Below are positions 16,458-24,987 of a DNA stretch of 64,000 nt, piece after piece (positions within the stretch are counted from its first letter, which is position 1; each line of letters begins with the position of its first letter). The notes below the pieces were generated by a model. The model was not told the origin of the DNA. It saw only the letters and a program-made list of their open reading frames with translations, and did no database searches. The stretch is from Undibacterium sp. KW1 (lineage in GTDB: Bacteria; Pseudomonadota; Gammaproteobacteria; Burkholderiales; Burkholderiaceae_D), in the NCBI RefSeq assembly GCF_009937955.1, contig NZ_AP018439.1, positions 1,426,001 to 1,490,000 of the forward strand. Reading direction: 5' to 3'. The position numbers and the translations under genes are program-made.

Positions 16458-19400
16458 AGACTAAGCAATTACATAAGATGGGCTTGCTCAGATTAAGCCT
16501 TCTCAGAGTAAGCCTGTCCTTGGCTTTTGGGAGTATGCCTGTATTTGTTTACGCTGGTGCCACCACGGACGGCACAGTTGGTGCCGTACAAAACCTCAGT
16601 GGCAATTTTGTTGTACCACAAAGCCTGGGTACAACCAAAGGCGGTAATTTATTTCACAGCTTTAAAAACTTCAGTATAGAAAATGGTGAGTCTGCCACTT
16701 TCACTACGACGACGGTGTTGCAAAATGTCATAGCCCGTGTCACTGGCGGCGCATCCTCGAATATCAATGGTTTGTTGAAACTCAGTGCAACTGCGGGTAA
16801 CCAGCCGCATTTTTATTTCATCAATCCTGCTGGTGTGATTGTTGGCGCCGGGGCTGCCATTGATGTACCTGCAGGTTTGCATATCAGTACTGCAGATTAT
16901 GTGAAATTTGCCGATGGAAATTTTTATGTCGATACGGCGAAAGCCAGTACCCTGTCTGCAGCCGCGCCTGAAGCTTTTGGATTTTTGGGTAATAATTCTG
17001 CCACTCTCGAATTCAGGAATGGCGCGACTGTCAATGTCCGCCCGCAACAAGCGCTGACCTTGGCCGCTGGCGATATCACGATCAATGACGCCAGCTTGCT
17101 TGCACCCGGCGCGACAGTGCGTGTGGCTGCAGTGGGCAAGAGCAAGCTGGAAGTTGGTTTTGCCGGTGATTTGCCTGCAGCGGGTGGCAAGTTGAGTATC
17201 CTCAATGGCGGCAGCATCAATGCGTCGGTGAGTGGCAATGTCGATGGCGCCCAGGTGCGAGTACAGGCTGGGGATATTCTGATTGACGGCCAGGATGCGC
17301 GCAAGCCTACTGGCATTTTCAGCAATGCCAATGATGGCGGCGCCAAATCAGGTGACATTTTTATTGCGGCAAACCAGCAGCTCAGCATCGTCAATGCTGG
17401 CCGCATTTCGACTTCTACCTTCAGTTCTGGCAATGCGGGTTCCATCAAGCTGGATGCAAGTAGTGTCAGTATGGATGGCAAGGGCCAGGTAACGGGTATT
17501 TTCAGCCAGGCTAATGAGGCTTATGGCAATGCAGGCAATCTTGACATCAATGTGGCTGGCAAACTCAATATCCTGAATGGTGCTGTCATTTCCTCATCAA
17601 GCTATACCTCAGGCAATGCTGGCAATGTGCGTGTGAGTGCCGGCGACATCATGCTGGATGGTGCAGAGGCCAATGGCCCTTACACCGGTTTGCTCAGTAC
17701 CACCAATAAAGGCACAGGCAATGCTGGCGATATCGAGGCCACTGCTAAAGGCAAGCTCAGCATATTGAATAGCGCACAAATCTCTTCCGCTACTTATTCT
17801 GTGGGGTCGGGTGCCGATGTGAAAGTCGCTGCGGCAGAATTGCTGATCAATGGCAATGGTGTTTCTACCGGCATCAACAGTATTTCTGGCGCTGCTGGTA
17901 ATGCCGGTAATGTCAGTGTTAATGTTAGCGGGGCCACTTCCATATTTTCTGAGGGGGGTATTTCAAGCTCGGCATTTGATGCAGGGCAGGCTGGCAAGAT
18001 CAGGTTTGTAGGCAATAGCCTGAGCATTGATGGTCAGGGATTGGAAGCGGGCATCTATAGTGACGCTGGCGATTTCCGCACCGCAGCCAGCTTCCGTGGT
18101 GGTAATGGTGGTGATATTGATGTGAGCCTGGCAGGTAAATTAACACTGGCTGGTGGCGGGCGTATATCCACTACAACTTATACACGCGGCAATAGCGGTT
18201 CTATCAATGTGGCTGCCAACACTGTGGCTCTGGATGGTGACGGCAGCGGCATTCTGGCAGAAACCATAGGCATGGGTAATGCGGGCAATATCGCTGTCAA
18301 AACCAACCAGGCTCTGCAAATGCAAAACGGTGCCAGAATTTCTTCTGCCACCCATTTTGTTGGCAATGGCGGCAGCGTCAGCATTGATGCTGCCAGTCTT
18401 GATATTGATGGCAAGAGCCTGGCGACTGGCATCTATAGTGATGCTGGCACGCAGGCACAAGGCAATGCAGGAAATGTAGCTGTCAATGTGGCAGGCAATC
18501 TGTCATTGAAGGATGGTGGTCAGATATCGTCGGCCACGACCAGTTATACCACTGGTTCGGCTGGTACGGTGAAGGTCAATGCAGCCACCATCAGCCTGGA
18601 TGGCAAACTCAGTAATTCTGTCAAGGATGATGAGGTGAATCCCAAGGTCTTGAGTACCGGTATCTTCAGTAGCGCCAATGCGGGTGATGAATCTACCAGC
18701 AGGTCGGTCGGCAATGCCGGTACCGTCAATGTCACTGCGGGCCAACTGCAGATGAGCAATGCAGCATTGATTTCATCAAGTGCCTATGCCAGGGGCAAGG
18801 CGGGTGAGGTCAATGTCAATGCCAGTAAAATCCGTTTGGACAGCAATGCCATCATCAGTTCTGAAGCCGGTGCTGCATCCAGCGGTTATACCGGCAATGT
18901 GAATATCAAGGCGACAGATAGCCTGAACATGGATCGGGGCATAGTATCAATTAGCAATGCTGCCCAGGTCAGCGCCGACAAATTGCCAGCCAAGACCCTG
19001 CTGGCAATTGATGCCTCAAATATCACATTGCAGCAAGCGCAGATTACTGCTTCTGCCAGCGGCAATGTGGCGGCCAGTGATATTCGCCTCAACTACGGTC
19101 ACCGCCTGCTTGCCAAAAACAGTAATATCAACACCAGTGCTTTTGATGGTAATGGCGGTGCAATTACGGTACAGGGTAAAGGCGCTTTGATACTTGAGCG
19201 CTCACAAATCACTACCTCCGTTACAGGTTTGCAGACCGGTAATGCTGGTGACATCAGCATCAGTGCACCAGCCTTGATACTGCGCAGTGGTTTTGTCCAG
19301 GCAAATACTGCAGCCAAGGCTGCCAGTGGTGGTAATGTGAACATACAGGTGAACGCCACCATCGCCAGCGGCAACCAACTGCTGCTTGGCGGTGCGCCAT

Positions 19401-19642
19401 TAAAATTTGACGGTAGTGGCAAGAATTTGATACAGGCGGCAGCACCTGATGGCGTGAACGGGCTTGTCAGATTGAGTAGCCCGCAGGTCGATTTCTCTGC
19501 CAGCCTGGTGAATTTGAATGCGCAGACTTATGATTTTGCTGACCTGGCGGCAGACTTGTGCAGGCTGGGTAGCGGTAGTTCCCTGAGCCTGGTCGGAAGA
19601 GGCGGTTTATTGCCCACAGCCACTGGTTTATTGAGATATTAA
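16454..19642 (+). CDS. TpsA exoprotein with TPS secretion domain and beta-helix repeats
   Basis: This 1062-aa secreted protein has an N-terminal signal peptide (MKTKQLHKM... to YAGA). The TPS/haemagglutination-activity domain (about 35-280) carries the family motif INPAGVIVG near residue 122. The middle is built of about eight 60-65-residue repeats rich in GNAGN and ISSS/ISTT. The C-terminus ends in a GRGGL motif (about 1045), preceded by a single Cys (DLCRLG). This tail resembles that of short cyanobacterial-type TpsA proteins. It is much shorter than FhaB-like adhesins and has no toxin tip that I can recognise. The start ATG 16454 overlaps the CHAT stop. TpsB upstream should secrete it; adhesion or surface sensing is inferred. 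Confidence 0.9.
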   Translation: MKTKQLHKMGLLRLSLLRVSLSLAFGSMPVFVYAGATTDGTVGAVQNLSGNFVVPQSLGTTKGGNLFHSFKNFSIENGESATFTTTTVLQNVIARVTGGASSNINGLLKLSATAGNQPHFYFINPAGVIVGAGAAIDVPAGLHISTADYVKFADGNFYVDTAKASTLSAAAPEAFGFLGNNSATLEFRNGATVNVRPQQALTLAAGDITINDASLLAPGATVRVAAVGKSKLEVGFAGDLPAAGGKLSILNGGSINASVSGNVDGAQVRVQAGDILIDGQDARKPTGIFSNANDGGAKSGDIFIAANQQLSIVNAGRISTSTFSSGNAGSIKLDASSVSMDGKGQVTGIFSQANEAYGNAGNLDINVAGKLNILNGAVISSSSYTSGNAGNVRVSAGDIMLDGAEANGPYTGLLSTTNKGTGNAGDIEATAKGKLSILNSAQISSATYSVGSGADVKVAAAELLINGNGVSTGINSISGAAGNAGNVSVNVSGATSIFSEGGISSSAFDAGQAGKIRFVGNSLSIDGQGLEAGIYSDAGDFRTAASFRGGNGGDIDVSLAGKLTLAGGGRISTTTYTRGNSGSINVAANTVALDGDGSGILAETIGMGNAGNIAVKTNQALQMQNGARISSATHFVGNGGSVSIDAASLDIDGKSLATGIYSDAGTQAQGNAGNVAVNVAGNLSLKDGGQISSATTSYTTGSAGTVKVNAATISLDGKLSNSVKDDEVNPKVLSTGIFSSANAGDESTSRSVGNAGTVNVTAGQLQMSNAALISSSAYARGKAGEVNVNASKIRLDSNAIISSEAGAASSGYTGNVNIKATDSLNMDRGIVSISNAAQVSADKLPAKTLLAIDASNITLQQAQITASASGNVAASDIRLNYGHRLLAKNSNINTSAFDGNGGAITVQGKGALILERSQITTSVTGLQTGNAGDISISAPALILRSGFVQANTAAKAASGGNVNIQVNATIASGNQLLLGGAPLKFDGSGKNLIQAAAPDGVNGLVRLSSPQVDFSASLVNLNAQTYDFADLAADLCRLGSGSSLSLVGRGGLLPTATGLLRY
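17400..18830 (+). repeat. Tandem degenerate beta-helix repeats in the TpsA gene
   Basis: About eight protein repeats are seen. They begin at RISTSTF (about 17400), VISSSSY (17585), QISSATY (17776), GISSSAF (17956), RISTTTY (18160), RISSATH (18332), QISSATT (18519) and LISSSAY (18766). Most spacings are 172-204 bp, the last is about 247. Each unit continues with a GNAGN-like turn, V-x-V or I-x-V strands, LDG or IDG, and TGI-S-A. The DNA has diverged between copies, so these are structural repeats rather than a recent duplication. Confidence 0.8.
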
Positions 19643-19648
19643 GTTGCC

Positions 19649-21487
19649 ATGACCAAGTTCAGACGCCTGCAGGAATTTTTCACCCCACGCTTGCTGCAAG
19701 TACTGGGTTTGCTAGCACTGTTTGTTGTGGCCGCATTCTTGCTGCGTTTGCCTGCGGTCATTGCGATAGACAATAAAATTCTCGACCTGCAGTTCAAATT
19801 GTCGCGTGAATACTCTCCTCAAAAAATAGCCATAGACCCTGTTGTCGTGGGATTAGATGAGGCCTTTCTCGATGAAGTCGATGAGCCATTGAGCTTGAAT
19901 CATCAGCATCTGGCCAATTTTCTGAAAGCCATGAACCAGGCTGGAGCCAAGGTAGTAGGCATGGATTTAAGCCTGCCTGAAAAACGCTTTGACAGCCTGA
20001 TCTCTACCCGCAAGGACGCGGTTGATTTTCACAAGATACTGCTGGGTGGTCTGCTCGACAGTATACAGACCACGCCGCTGGTCACTGCCAAAATCTGGGA
20101 TTTGAAGCATGCGCATTACCGCGATATCCAGGTGGATTACGCCGCGGTACTGGGCATGCAGGGCGAACAATTCCAGGCTGTTGCCTCAGCTGAATTTTGC
20201 CGCGACAGTGATCAGCGCATACGCCGCTTTCCAGGGCGTGATTGCCAGCCAGACCGCAGTGAACGTGGGTTGGCGACTGAGATAGCGGCAGCAGCAGGTG
20301 TACGACAGGACTGGAATGGTTTGATCAATTACCGTCTCGGTGAGCGCTTCAGATATGTCCCGCTACAAGAAGTCTTGAGGCTTGCCGGACAGGGTAAAAC
20401 AGCAGAATTACAAAAACGTTTTGCAGGCAAAGTCGTCTTGCTCGGTGCAACCATGGATGCAACTGATCTGGTGGATTTGCCAGTGTCACTGGCAGCCTGG
20501 TTGCCAGTAAATGATCCTAATCCTGGCGTACTGGCACACGCGCAGTTACTACGCAGCATACTGAATCAGCGTTTATTGCAGCAGGCTGGCACGCTCAGTC
20601 TGTTTGCTTTGTCTGCCGTGTTTGCACTGTTTTGGCTGGGGCGCAGCATACGCATTAAAGTGGCGGTGTTTGCAGTGGCGACTATGGGCTTGTTCGCAGC
20701 CAACGGCATCGCCATGCAATATGATGTATGGGTGCCGCCAACGGCCGCTTTTCTGACTGGCTTGCTGGCTCTGAGCAGCAGCAGTGCATGGCAAGCCTGG
20801 CAGCATTACATCGACAAGCAAAGGCTGAGCAAGGCTTTTTCTGGCCGCGTCAGCCCGGCTGTCATGCAGGAGATAGTTGAAGGGCGTATAGACCAGACTT
20901 CACAAAGCAGGCGTTTGCATGTTTGTGTCTTGTTTTCAGATATCCGTAGTTTCACCACTTTGTGTGAACATGCACAGGCAGAGGATGTGGTCAGTCTCTT
21001 GAATCGCTATTTTGCCGTCATGAGCAAGATTGTGCATGAACATGGCGGTACCATAGACAAGTTTATTGGTGACGGCATGATGGCATTTTTTGGCGCACCC
21101 AAGCAACTCGATAATCCGGCGCAAAATGCTTTCAATGCCGCGCGGGCCATGCTGTTTGTACTGGATGCGTTGAACCTTGAATTGCAGGCGGAAGGTAAAA
21201 CTGCATTGCAGATAGGTATAGGCCTGCATGCGGGCGATGCAGTCATTGGCCAGGTCGGTTCAGCAGAGCGGCACGAATACACGGCCATAGGTGACACCGT
21301 CAACACGGCAGCAAGGATAGAGGGCTTGTGCAAGGACGTGGGTTATCCTGTCGTTTGTTCGGAGGCCGTGCTTGCCAGCCTTGAAGAAGCTGACACGCTG
21401 ACCGCGCTCGGTGATAAAAACCTCAAGGGACGTTCTGCCATTGCCGTTTGGGGCTGGCAGCCGGTATCTGTTGTTACTGAAATTTAA
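19649..21487 (+). CDS. CHASE2 domain adenylate cyclase
   Basis: This 612-aa membrane sensor-cyclase has an N-terminal helix (about 17-38), a periplasmic CHASE2 sensor (about 40-310), and three closely spaced membrane helices (about 310-385). A cytoplasmic class III cyclase domain follows (about 420-600). Metal-binding aspartates are D431 (FSDIRSF) and D475 (GDGMM). K471 (DKF) and D549 (IGDTVN) are the adenine-specifying pair, and N552/R556 are the transition-state residues, so an active adenylate cyclase making cAMP is predicted. It starts 6 bp after the TpsA stop. The sensor side faces the compartment where the CHAT and FecR-like proteins should be. Confidence 0.9.
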   Translation: MTKFRRLQEFFTPRLLQVLGLLALFVVAAFLLRLPAVIAIDNKILDLQFKLSREYSPQKIAIDPVVVGLDEAFLDEVDEPLSLNHQHLANFLKAMNQAGAKVVGMDLSLPEKRFDSLISTRKDAVDFHKILLGGLLDSIQTTPLVTAKIWDLKHAHYRDIQVDYAAVLGMQGEQFQAVASAEFCRDSDQRIRRFPGRDCQPDRSERGLATEIAAAAGVRQDWNGLINYRLGERFRYVPLQEVLRLAGQGKTAELQKRFAGKVVLLGATMDATDLVDLPVSLAAWLPVNDPNPGVLAHAQLLRSILNQRLLQQAGTLSLFALSAVFALFWLGRSIRIKVAVFAVATMGLFAANGIAMQYDVWVPPTAAFLTGLLALSSSSAWQAWQHYIDKQRLSKAFSGRVSPAVMQEIVEGRIDQTSQSRRLHVCVLFSDIRSFTTLCEHAQAEDVVSLLNRYFAVMSKIVHEHGGTIDKFIGDGMMAFFGAPKQLDNPAQNAFNAARAMLFVLDALNLELQAEGKTALQIGIGLHAGDAVIGQVGSAERHEYTAIGDTVNTAARIEGLCKDVGYPVVCSEAVLASLEEADTLTALGDKNLKGRSAIAVWGWQPVSVVTEI

Positions 21488-21504
21488 ATACCGCAATTTA
21501 ATTG

Positions 21505-22386
21505 ATGAGTGTGATGATGAAAAAAAGTATGAGTGGATTGAGAACCTATCTGGCGATTATAGTCAGTCTCGTCGCAGCGCTGACTTGCAGCCTGGCACGT
21601 GCTGAAGCTGCACTGGGCATGGTGCTGGATGTGCAGGGTAACGGCAAGATGGAAGTCAATGGAGCGACATCCAAACTGCAATTGCTGGCTTACCTGCAAC
21701 CGAAAATGCAAATTACGCTGGAGACCGGTGCCAGGGCTTCGCTGTCCTTATATGCGACACGCTCGGTGTATCAGCTGACAGGTCCTGCAACGGTAAGCAT
21801 AGAAAAAGACGGCGTCACTAGCCTGCAAGGGCAAAAAGCAGTAGTCCGGCCCATGGCAGAAAAACTCGTGCGTGCTGCGGAAACCAGCAATGTCATTGCC
21901 GGTGCCGTGCGTATGCGCCAGGTGCCGCCACGTATTGTTGCCGTCACCCCTGAAAACAATTCCTTGTTACTCGGCAAGCGCCCGGCATTTAACTGGATTT
22001 CTGCTGAAGCGGCAGAGTTTGATATCAGTATTTCTGACATGGATGAGAAGCTTATCGTCAACGAAAAGACCAAAGAGAACAACTGGCAATTGCCGGAGAA
22101 GATAAAACTGGAAGAAGGCGCGACTTACCGCTGGCAAGTCGCTTATGCCTCGGTCAAAGATGGCAAGACATATACTGCCCGGTCTGAATTTAAAATGGCC
22201 AGCAAGGCCGAAGCCACTAGCCTGAATGAATTGAAGCCGGAAGACAATGCAGGCGTCGAAGACTGGGTCATGTATGCAGCCATGCTACAAAGCAAGCGCG
22301 CTTTTGGTGAGGCCAGGCAAGTCTGGCAACAGATCGCCAGGCAGCGACCTGATTTGCAAAAGCTGTCTGAATCTGCACCTTATTGA
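21505..22386 (+). CDS. FecR-like periplasmic protein (C-terminus altered by an IS)
   Basis: This protein of about 293 aa has a signal peptide (cleaved near ARAEA). A FecR-like beta domain follows (about 35-130; GARASLSLYATRSVYQLTGPATVSI). Next is a fibronectin/Ig-like domain (about 150-235; YRWQVAYASVKDGKTYTARSEF) and a helical tail. FecR domains usually sense or transmit signals in the periplasm, but no sigma factor gene is adjacent. The start is ambiguous among ATGs at 21505, 21514 and 21517. The last codons TAT TGA overlap the end of the downstream IS630 element. The pre-insertion sequence would read CCT TAA, so the IS added one tyrosine and supplies the stop. The gene is otherwise intact. 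Confidence 0.85.
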   Translation: MSVMMKKSMSGLRTYLAIIVSLVAALTCSLARAEAALGMVLDVQGNGKMEVNGATSKLQLLAYLQPKMQITLETGARASLSLYATRSVYQLTGPATVSIEKDGVTSLQGQKAVVRPMAEKLVRAAETSNVIAGAVRMRQVPPRIVAVTPENNSLLLGKRPAFNWISAEAAEFDISISDMDEKLIVNEKTKENNWQLPEKIKLEEGATYRWQVAYASVKDGKTYTARSEFKMASKAEATSLNELKPEDNAGVEDWVMYAAMLQSKRAFGEARQVWQQIARQRPDLQKLSESAPY

Positions 22387-22408
22387 TTTTTACGTAAATC
22401 ATGACAAC
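22383..22408 (+). repeat. IS630 left terminal inverted repeat
   Basis: It begins TTGATTTTTACG and pairs with 23452-23477, with six mismatches in 26 positions. Its first TTGA provides the stop codon now used by the FecR-like gene. Confidence 0.85.
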
Positions 22409-22461
22409 CGTTTTTGATTTCATTCGTTATCCCAATATGATGTCCGTATTGGAGGTTTGAG

Positions 22462-23453
22462 ATGGCGAAAGAAATAGAAGATGGAGCAAAGCGACGAGTC
22501 AAGGCGGGTCGGCTTCTGCTGCAAGGCAGAGGGTGCGCCGAAGTAGCGCTGGTGGTCGGTGTAGCACGCAACACGGTATATACCTGGAAAGCCATACTCG
22601 ATGAAGGAGGGCTTGACGCGCTGCGCGCAGTAGGTGGAAAGGGGCGGCCTGCACAACTTGATGCCATGGAATTAGGGGAGTTGCGGCGCTGCCTTCTCGA
22701 TAGTCCGACGGAACATGGTTTTGGCACCGAGTTGTGGACACTTAAACGCGTGCGTCTACTTATTGAAAGAAAGTTCGAAGTGTCGTTCAGTGAAGTGCAC
22801 GTTTGGCGCATTCTTGGCGCACTGGGATTCAGTAACCAAAAGCCGGAGCGTCGCGCCATCGAACGTAACGAAGATGCTGTACAGGAGTTCAAGAAAAAGA
22901 CCTGGCCTGCGCTCAAAAAAAAGCCTCGAGAGAGAATCGACTGATTGTATTCATCGACGAGTCCGGAATCAGCGAACGGCCTACCCGTGTGCGTACTTGG
23001 GCACTCAAAGGGAAAACGCCGATTATTCAGTTTCATTTCAACTGGAAACATTTGTCCGTGATTGCAGGTGTGACCAGGAAGAACTACTTGTTCCGCTTCC
23101 ACGAGGGTAGCATCAAGAAGGAGCAAATTGTCGAGTTTCTCAAGGCGCTCAAAGCGCATTTGAAGCAGCCGCTGTTGATCATCCTCGATGGGCTCAGGGC
23201 GCACAAATCGAAACTGGTGCGCGAATACCTCGACAGCACCAATGGGTACATTCAAATCGCATTCCTGCCCCCGTATGCGCCGGACCTCAATCCTGTCGAA
23301 TATCTCTGGGCCTGGCTCAAGCGACATGCGTTGGCAAACTTCTGCCCGAACAACCTCGCCGAATTGCAAACAATTGCCCGCAATAAACTCAAAAGCGCAC
23401 AACGCCGTCCATCCATCATCATGGCATGTTGGAAGCAGGCGGAGTTGTGGTGA
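22462..23453 (+). CDS. IS630 transposase, two frames joined by -1 frameshift
   Basis: The first frame (22462-22944, 160 aa) starts at ATG after GGAGG and encodes the helix-turn-helix DNA-binding part (GVARNTVYTWK). The second frame, -1 relative to it, carries the DDE domain to 23453. The catalytic residues are the D of FIDES, the D of LDGLRAHKS and the E of NPVEYLW. The frames meet at an A8G run at 22915-22923. This contains the classic slippery heptamer A AAA AAG in the correct phase, so programmed -1 frameshifting would give a full transposase of about 330 aa. A simple inactivating indel is the alternative, but the phase and location favour programmed shifting. Confidence 0.88.
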
Positions 23454-23477
23454 TGTCATCAATTATGTAAAGCTCAA
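23452..23477 (-). repeat. IS630 right terminal inverted repeat
   Basis: Read inward on the minus strand it begins TTGAGCTTTACA and matches the left end. It starts just before the transposase stop codon region ends and is followed by the TA duplicate at 23478-23479. Confidence 0.85.
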
Positions 23478-23481
23478 TAAT

Positions 23482-23517
23482 AAAAAACGCCACGTTCATC
23501 AAGACCGTGGCGTTTTT
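23482..23517. terminator. Bidirectional terminator of the TPS/CHAT operon and the GAF gene
   Basis: A 12-bp stem AAAAACGCCACG / CGTGGCGTTTTT encloses a loop of about 11 nt. It has a T-run on the plus side and A-run symmetry that works on the minus strand too. It lies 3 bp after the right-hand TA of the IS630 insertion. Before insertion it stood directly after the FecR-like stop codon. It also ends the convergent GAF-domain gene at 23533. Confidence 0.9.
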
Positions 23518-23532
23518 CTATGCTGGCTGTAT

Positions 23533-24828
23533 TTATGCTGCTGTATTCATGCCGGTATCAAGAAAATCGACATGAAAATCAACAATGACCTGGCCTGCGA
23601 TACGTTGTACAGAACCGTCCTTGTGCATACGGCTGACAGTCTTGTCTTCGCGTGAGCGCACATCAATCTGGAATTCAGGATGGCTCTTGGCAAAGGCGTC
23701 CTGTATGGTTTCCCTGACCTGTGCGATCAAGGCTTTTTCTGAGGCGGATACTGTATCAATTGCATCCTGCGCTGTTTGTTCGGCAGCAGCGGCAGCAGTT
23801 TCGGTATCACCAAAGAACTGATCCACCGTTTGTCTGAATTCTCTTTGTGTCGTCACCACGTATTGTATTTTGGCGATAGGAAAGAGGCTATGCACGATGC
23901 GCGAAGCCATGACACGTTCAGGGTCAGTCGTCATGACAGTCAGGCTGTCAGCACTTTCTTCCAGTATGACCCAGTGATGATCTTCTACATAGGCGCGTTT
24001 GAAATTCTTCAAGGCATCCGGGCGTGCGCGGTCTGCCTTGTAAGGCTGGTATTCGCATTCAAAGAAGGTCGCCAGGGAATTGCCTATATCCGTCAGGCTG
24101 ACTTCAAATTCGTCGATGAGAATTTCTTCTACATCCACCCCCTTGCGGCGTGCAGCGCGTGCTGCCAGGCCCAGTTCAGGTATCGACAGTATCGATGATT
24201 TGATCAGCGAATCAAACTTGGTATGAATCACCTGCGGTGACATCAGACGCTGGGCAAAAGCTACAGCCAGGGTGTTGCGCAGGTATTTGAAGCCTTCTTC
24301 CAGTAGTGGTGGGAACTGGCAATCATTGCGGTTGTTGATCAGTTGCAGTACACCCAGCAATTCATTGCTTTGTTCGTGGATCAGCGGGCCGACCAGCATG
24401 TGCTTGGTGCGAAAACCAGTGCGTTGATCAACACGGCGCAAAAACTCCAGCTTCGGTGAATGCTTCCTGAGTTCTGCTTCGTCATACACATTCAGAATAT
24501 TGACTGTCTGCTTGCTCATGGCAACGAAACCGGCCACGCTTTTTTCAGAGATGGGCAGGGCAAAATCCTTGAATGAAGTCAAACCAGTCTTAACCTTGGA
24601 TTCGATGGCATTTTTCTTGTAGTTGACCGAATACAGCGTCAGGCGCTCACAATCAAACAGGTTGCAGATATCCTGGGACAGATCAAGCATGATCTGCTCG
24701 ATATTGCTGGTCGAATGGATGGCATTCGTGATGGTTTGCAGGTTCTTGAAGAAATGTAAGCGGGCATGCACGTCCTCTTTATCATAGACATCATACTTAT
24801 CTTGCTGGACACGGCGTACAAAACTCAT
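23533..24828 (-). CDS. GAF domain plus MshEN/T2SSE_N-like protein
   Basis: This cytoplasmic protein of about 431 aa has an N-terminal GAF domain (about residues 20-200; DICNLFDCERLTLYSV, then GVLQLINNRN). A second domain (about 220-345; GVDVEEILIDE, then VMTTDPERVMASRI) resembles the N-terminal domain of GspE/PulE/MshE ATPases. No ATPase domain follows. MshEN domains in some ATPases bind c-di-GMP, but the long leucine-rich binding motif is not obvious here. The end (about 350-431) is Ala-rich then compact, of unknown fold. ATG 24828 is taken as start; a TTG at 24855 would add nine residues. A free-standing signalling adaptor for cyclic-nucleotide or type II/IV machinery is a guess. Confidence 0.75.
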   Translation of the reverse strand: MSFVRRVQQDKYDVYDKEDVHARLHFFKNLQTITNAIHSTSNIEQIMLDLSQDICNLFDCERLTLYSVNYKKNAIESKVKTGLTSFKDFALPISEKSVAGFVAMSKQTVNILNVYDEAELRKHSPKLEFLRRVDQRTGFRTKHMLVGPLIHEQSNELLGVLQLINNRNDCQFPPLLEEGFKYLRNTLAVAFAQRLMSPQVIHTKFDSLIKSSILSIPELGLAARAARRKGVDVEEILIDEFEVSLTDIGNSLATFFECEYQPYKADRARPDALKNFKRAYVEDHHWVILEESADSLTVMTTDPERVMASRIVHSLFPIAKIQYVVTTQREFRQTVDQFFGDTETAAAAAEQTAQDAIDTVSASEKALIAQVRETIQDAFAKSHPEFQIDVRSREDKTVSRMHKDGSVQRIAGQVIVDFHVDFLDTGMNTAA

Positions 24829-24987
24829 AAATTTGCTTTCATCGATGGAATTCAATCCCGGCTATTCTGCCACAGCCAGGCTATATCGTCATTGCGACAC
24901 TGATAAGCTTGGGCGCGTTTTTTGTAAAAAGCGCGCGCTGAAAATTGCTTTTTGGGAAAGTGTTGCTATTTTATGACTATTTCCATT

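Larger units (their letters stand above)
22383..23477 (+). mobile_element. IS630-family insertion sequence, 1095 bp
   Basis: The element is bounded by imperfect 26-bp terminal inverted repeats that begin TTGA (left 22383-22408, right 23452-23477; 20 of 26 positions match). It is flanked by a TA target duplication (22381-22382 and 23478-23479), the hallmark of IS630/Tc1-mariner elements. It encodes one transposase in two overlapping frames. It lies between the FecR-like coding region and that operon's terminator. Both ends and the DDE residues are intact, so the copy may still be mobile. Confidence 0.92.

Noticed and set aside
17400..18830. CRISPR array or tandem DNA repeat
   Set aside because: The periodicity is at protein level inside one open frame; DNA copies have diverged and there are no unique spacers.
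16454..19642. Contact-dependent inhibition (CdiA-like) toxin
   Set aside because: The protein is short, with no VENN-type pretoxin motif, no variable toxin tip and no small immunity gene downstream; a CHASE2 cyclase follows instead.
12517..22386. Idea that the TPS/CHAT operon is a mobile island carried by the IS630 element
   Set aside because: The IS is a single simple element with its own TA duplication inserted after the operon formed. No second copy, integrase, tRNA or direct repeat bounds the operon, and base composition is like the neighbours.
22380..23462. Minus-strand 360-codon frame across the IS630 element
   Set aside because: The plus-strand transposase has DDE motifs, a ribosome binding site and the proper frameshift signal; the antisense frame is a shadow.
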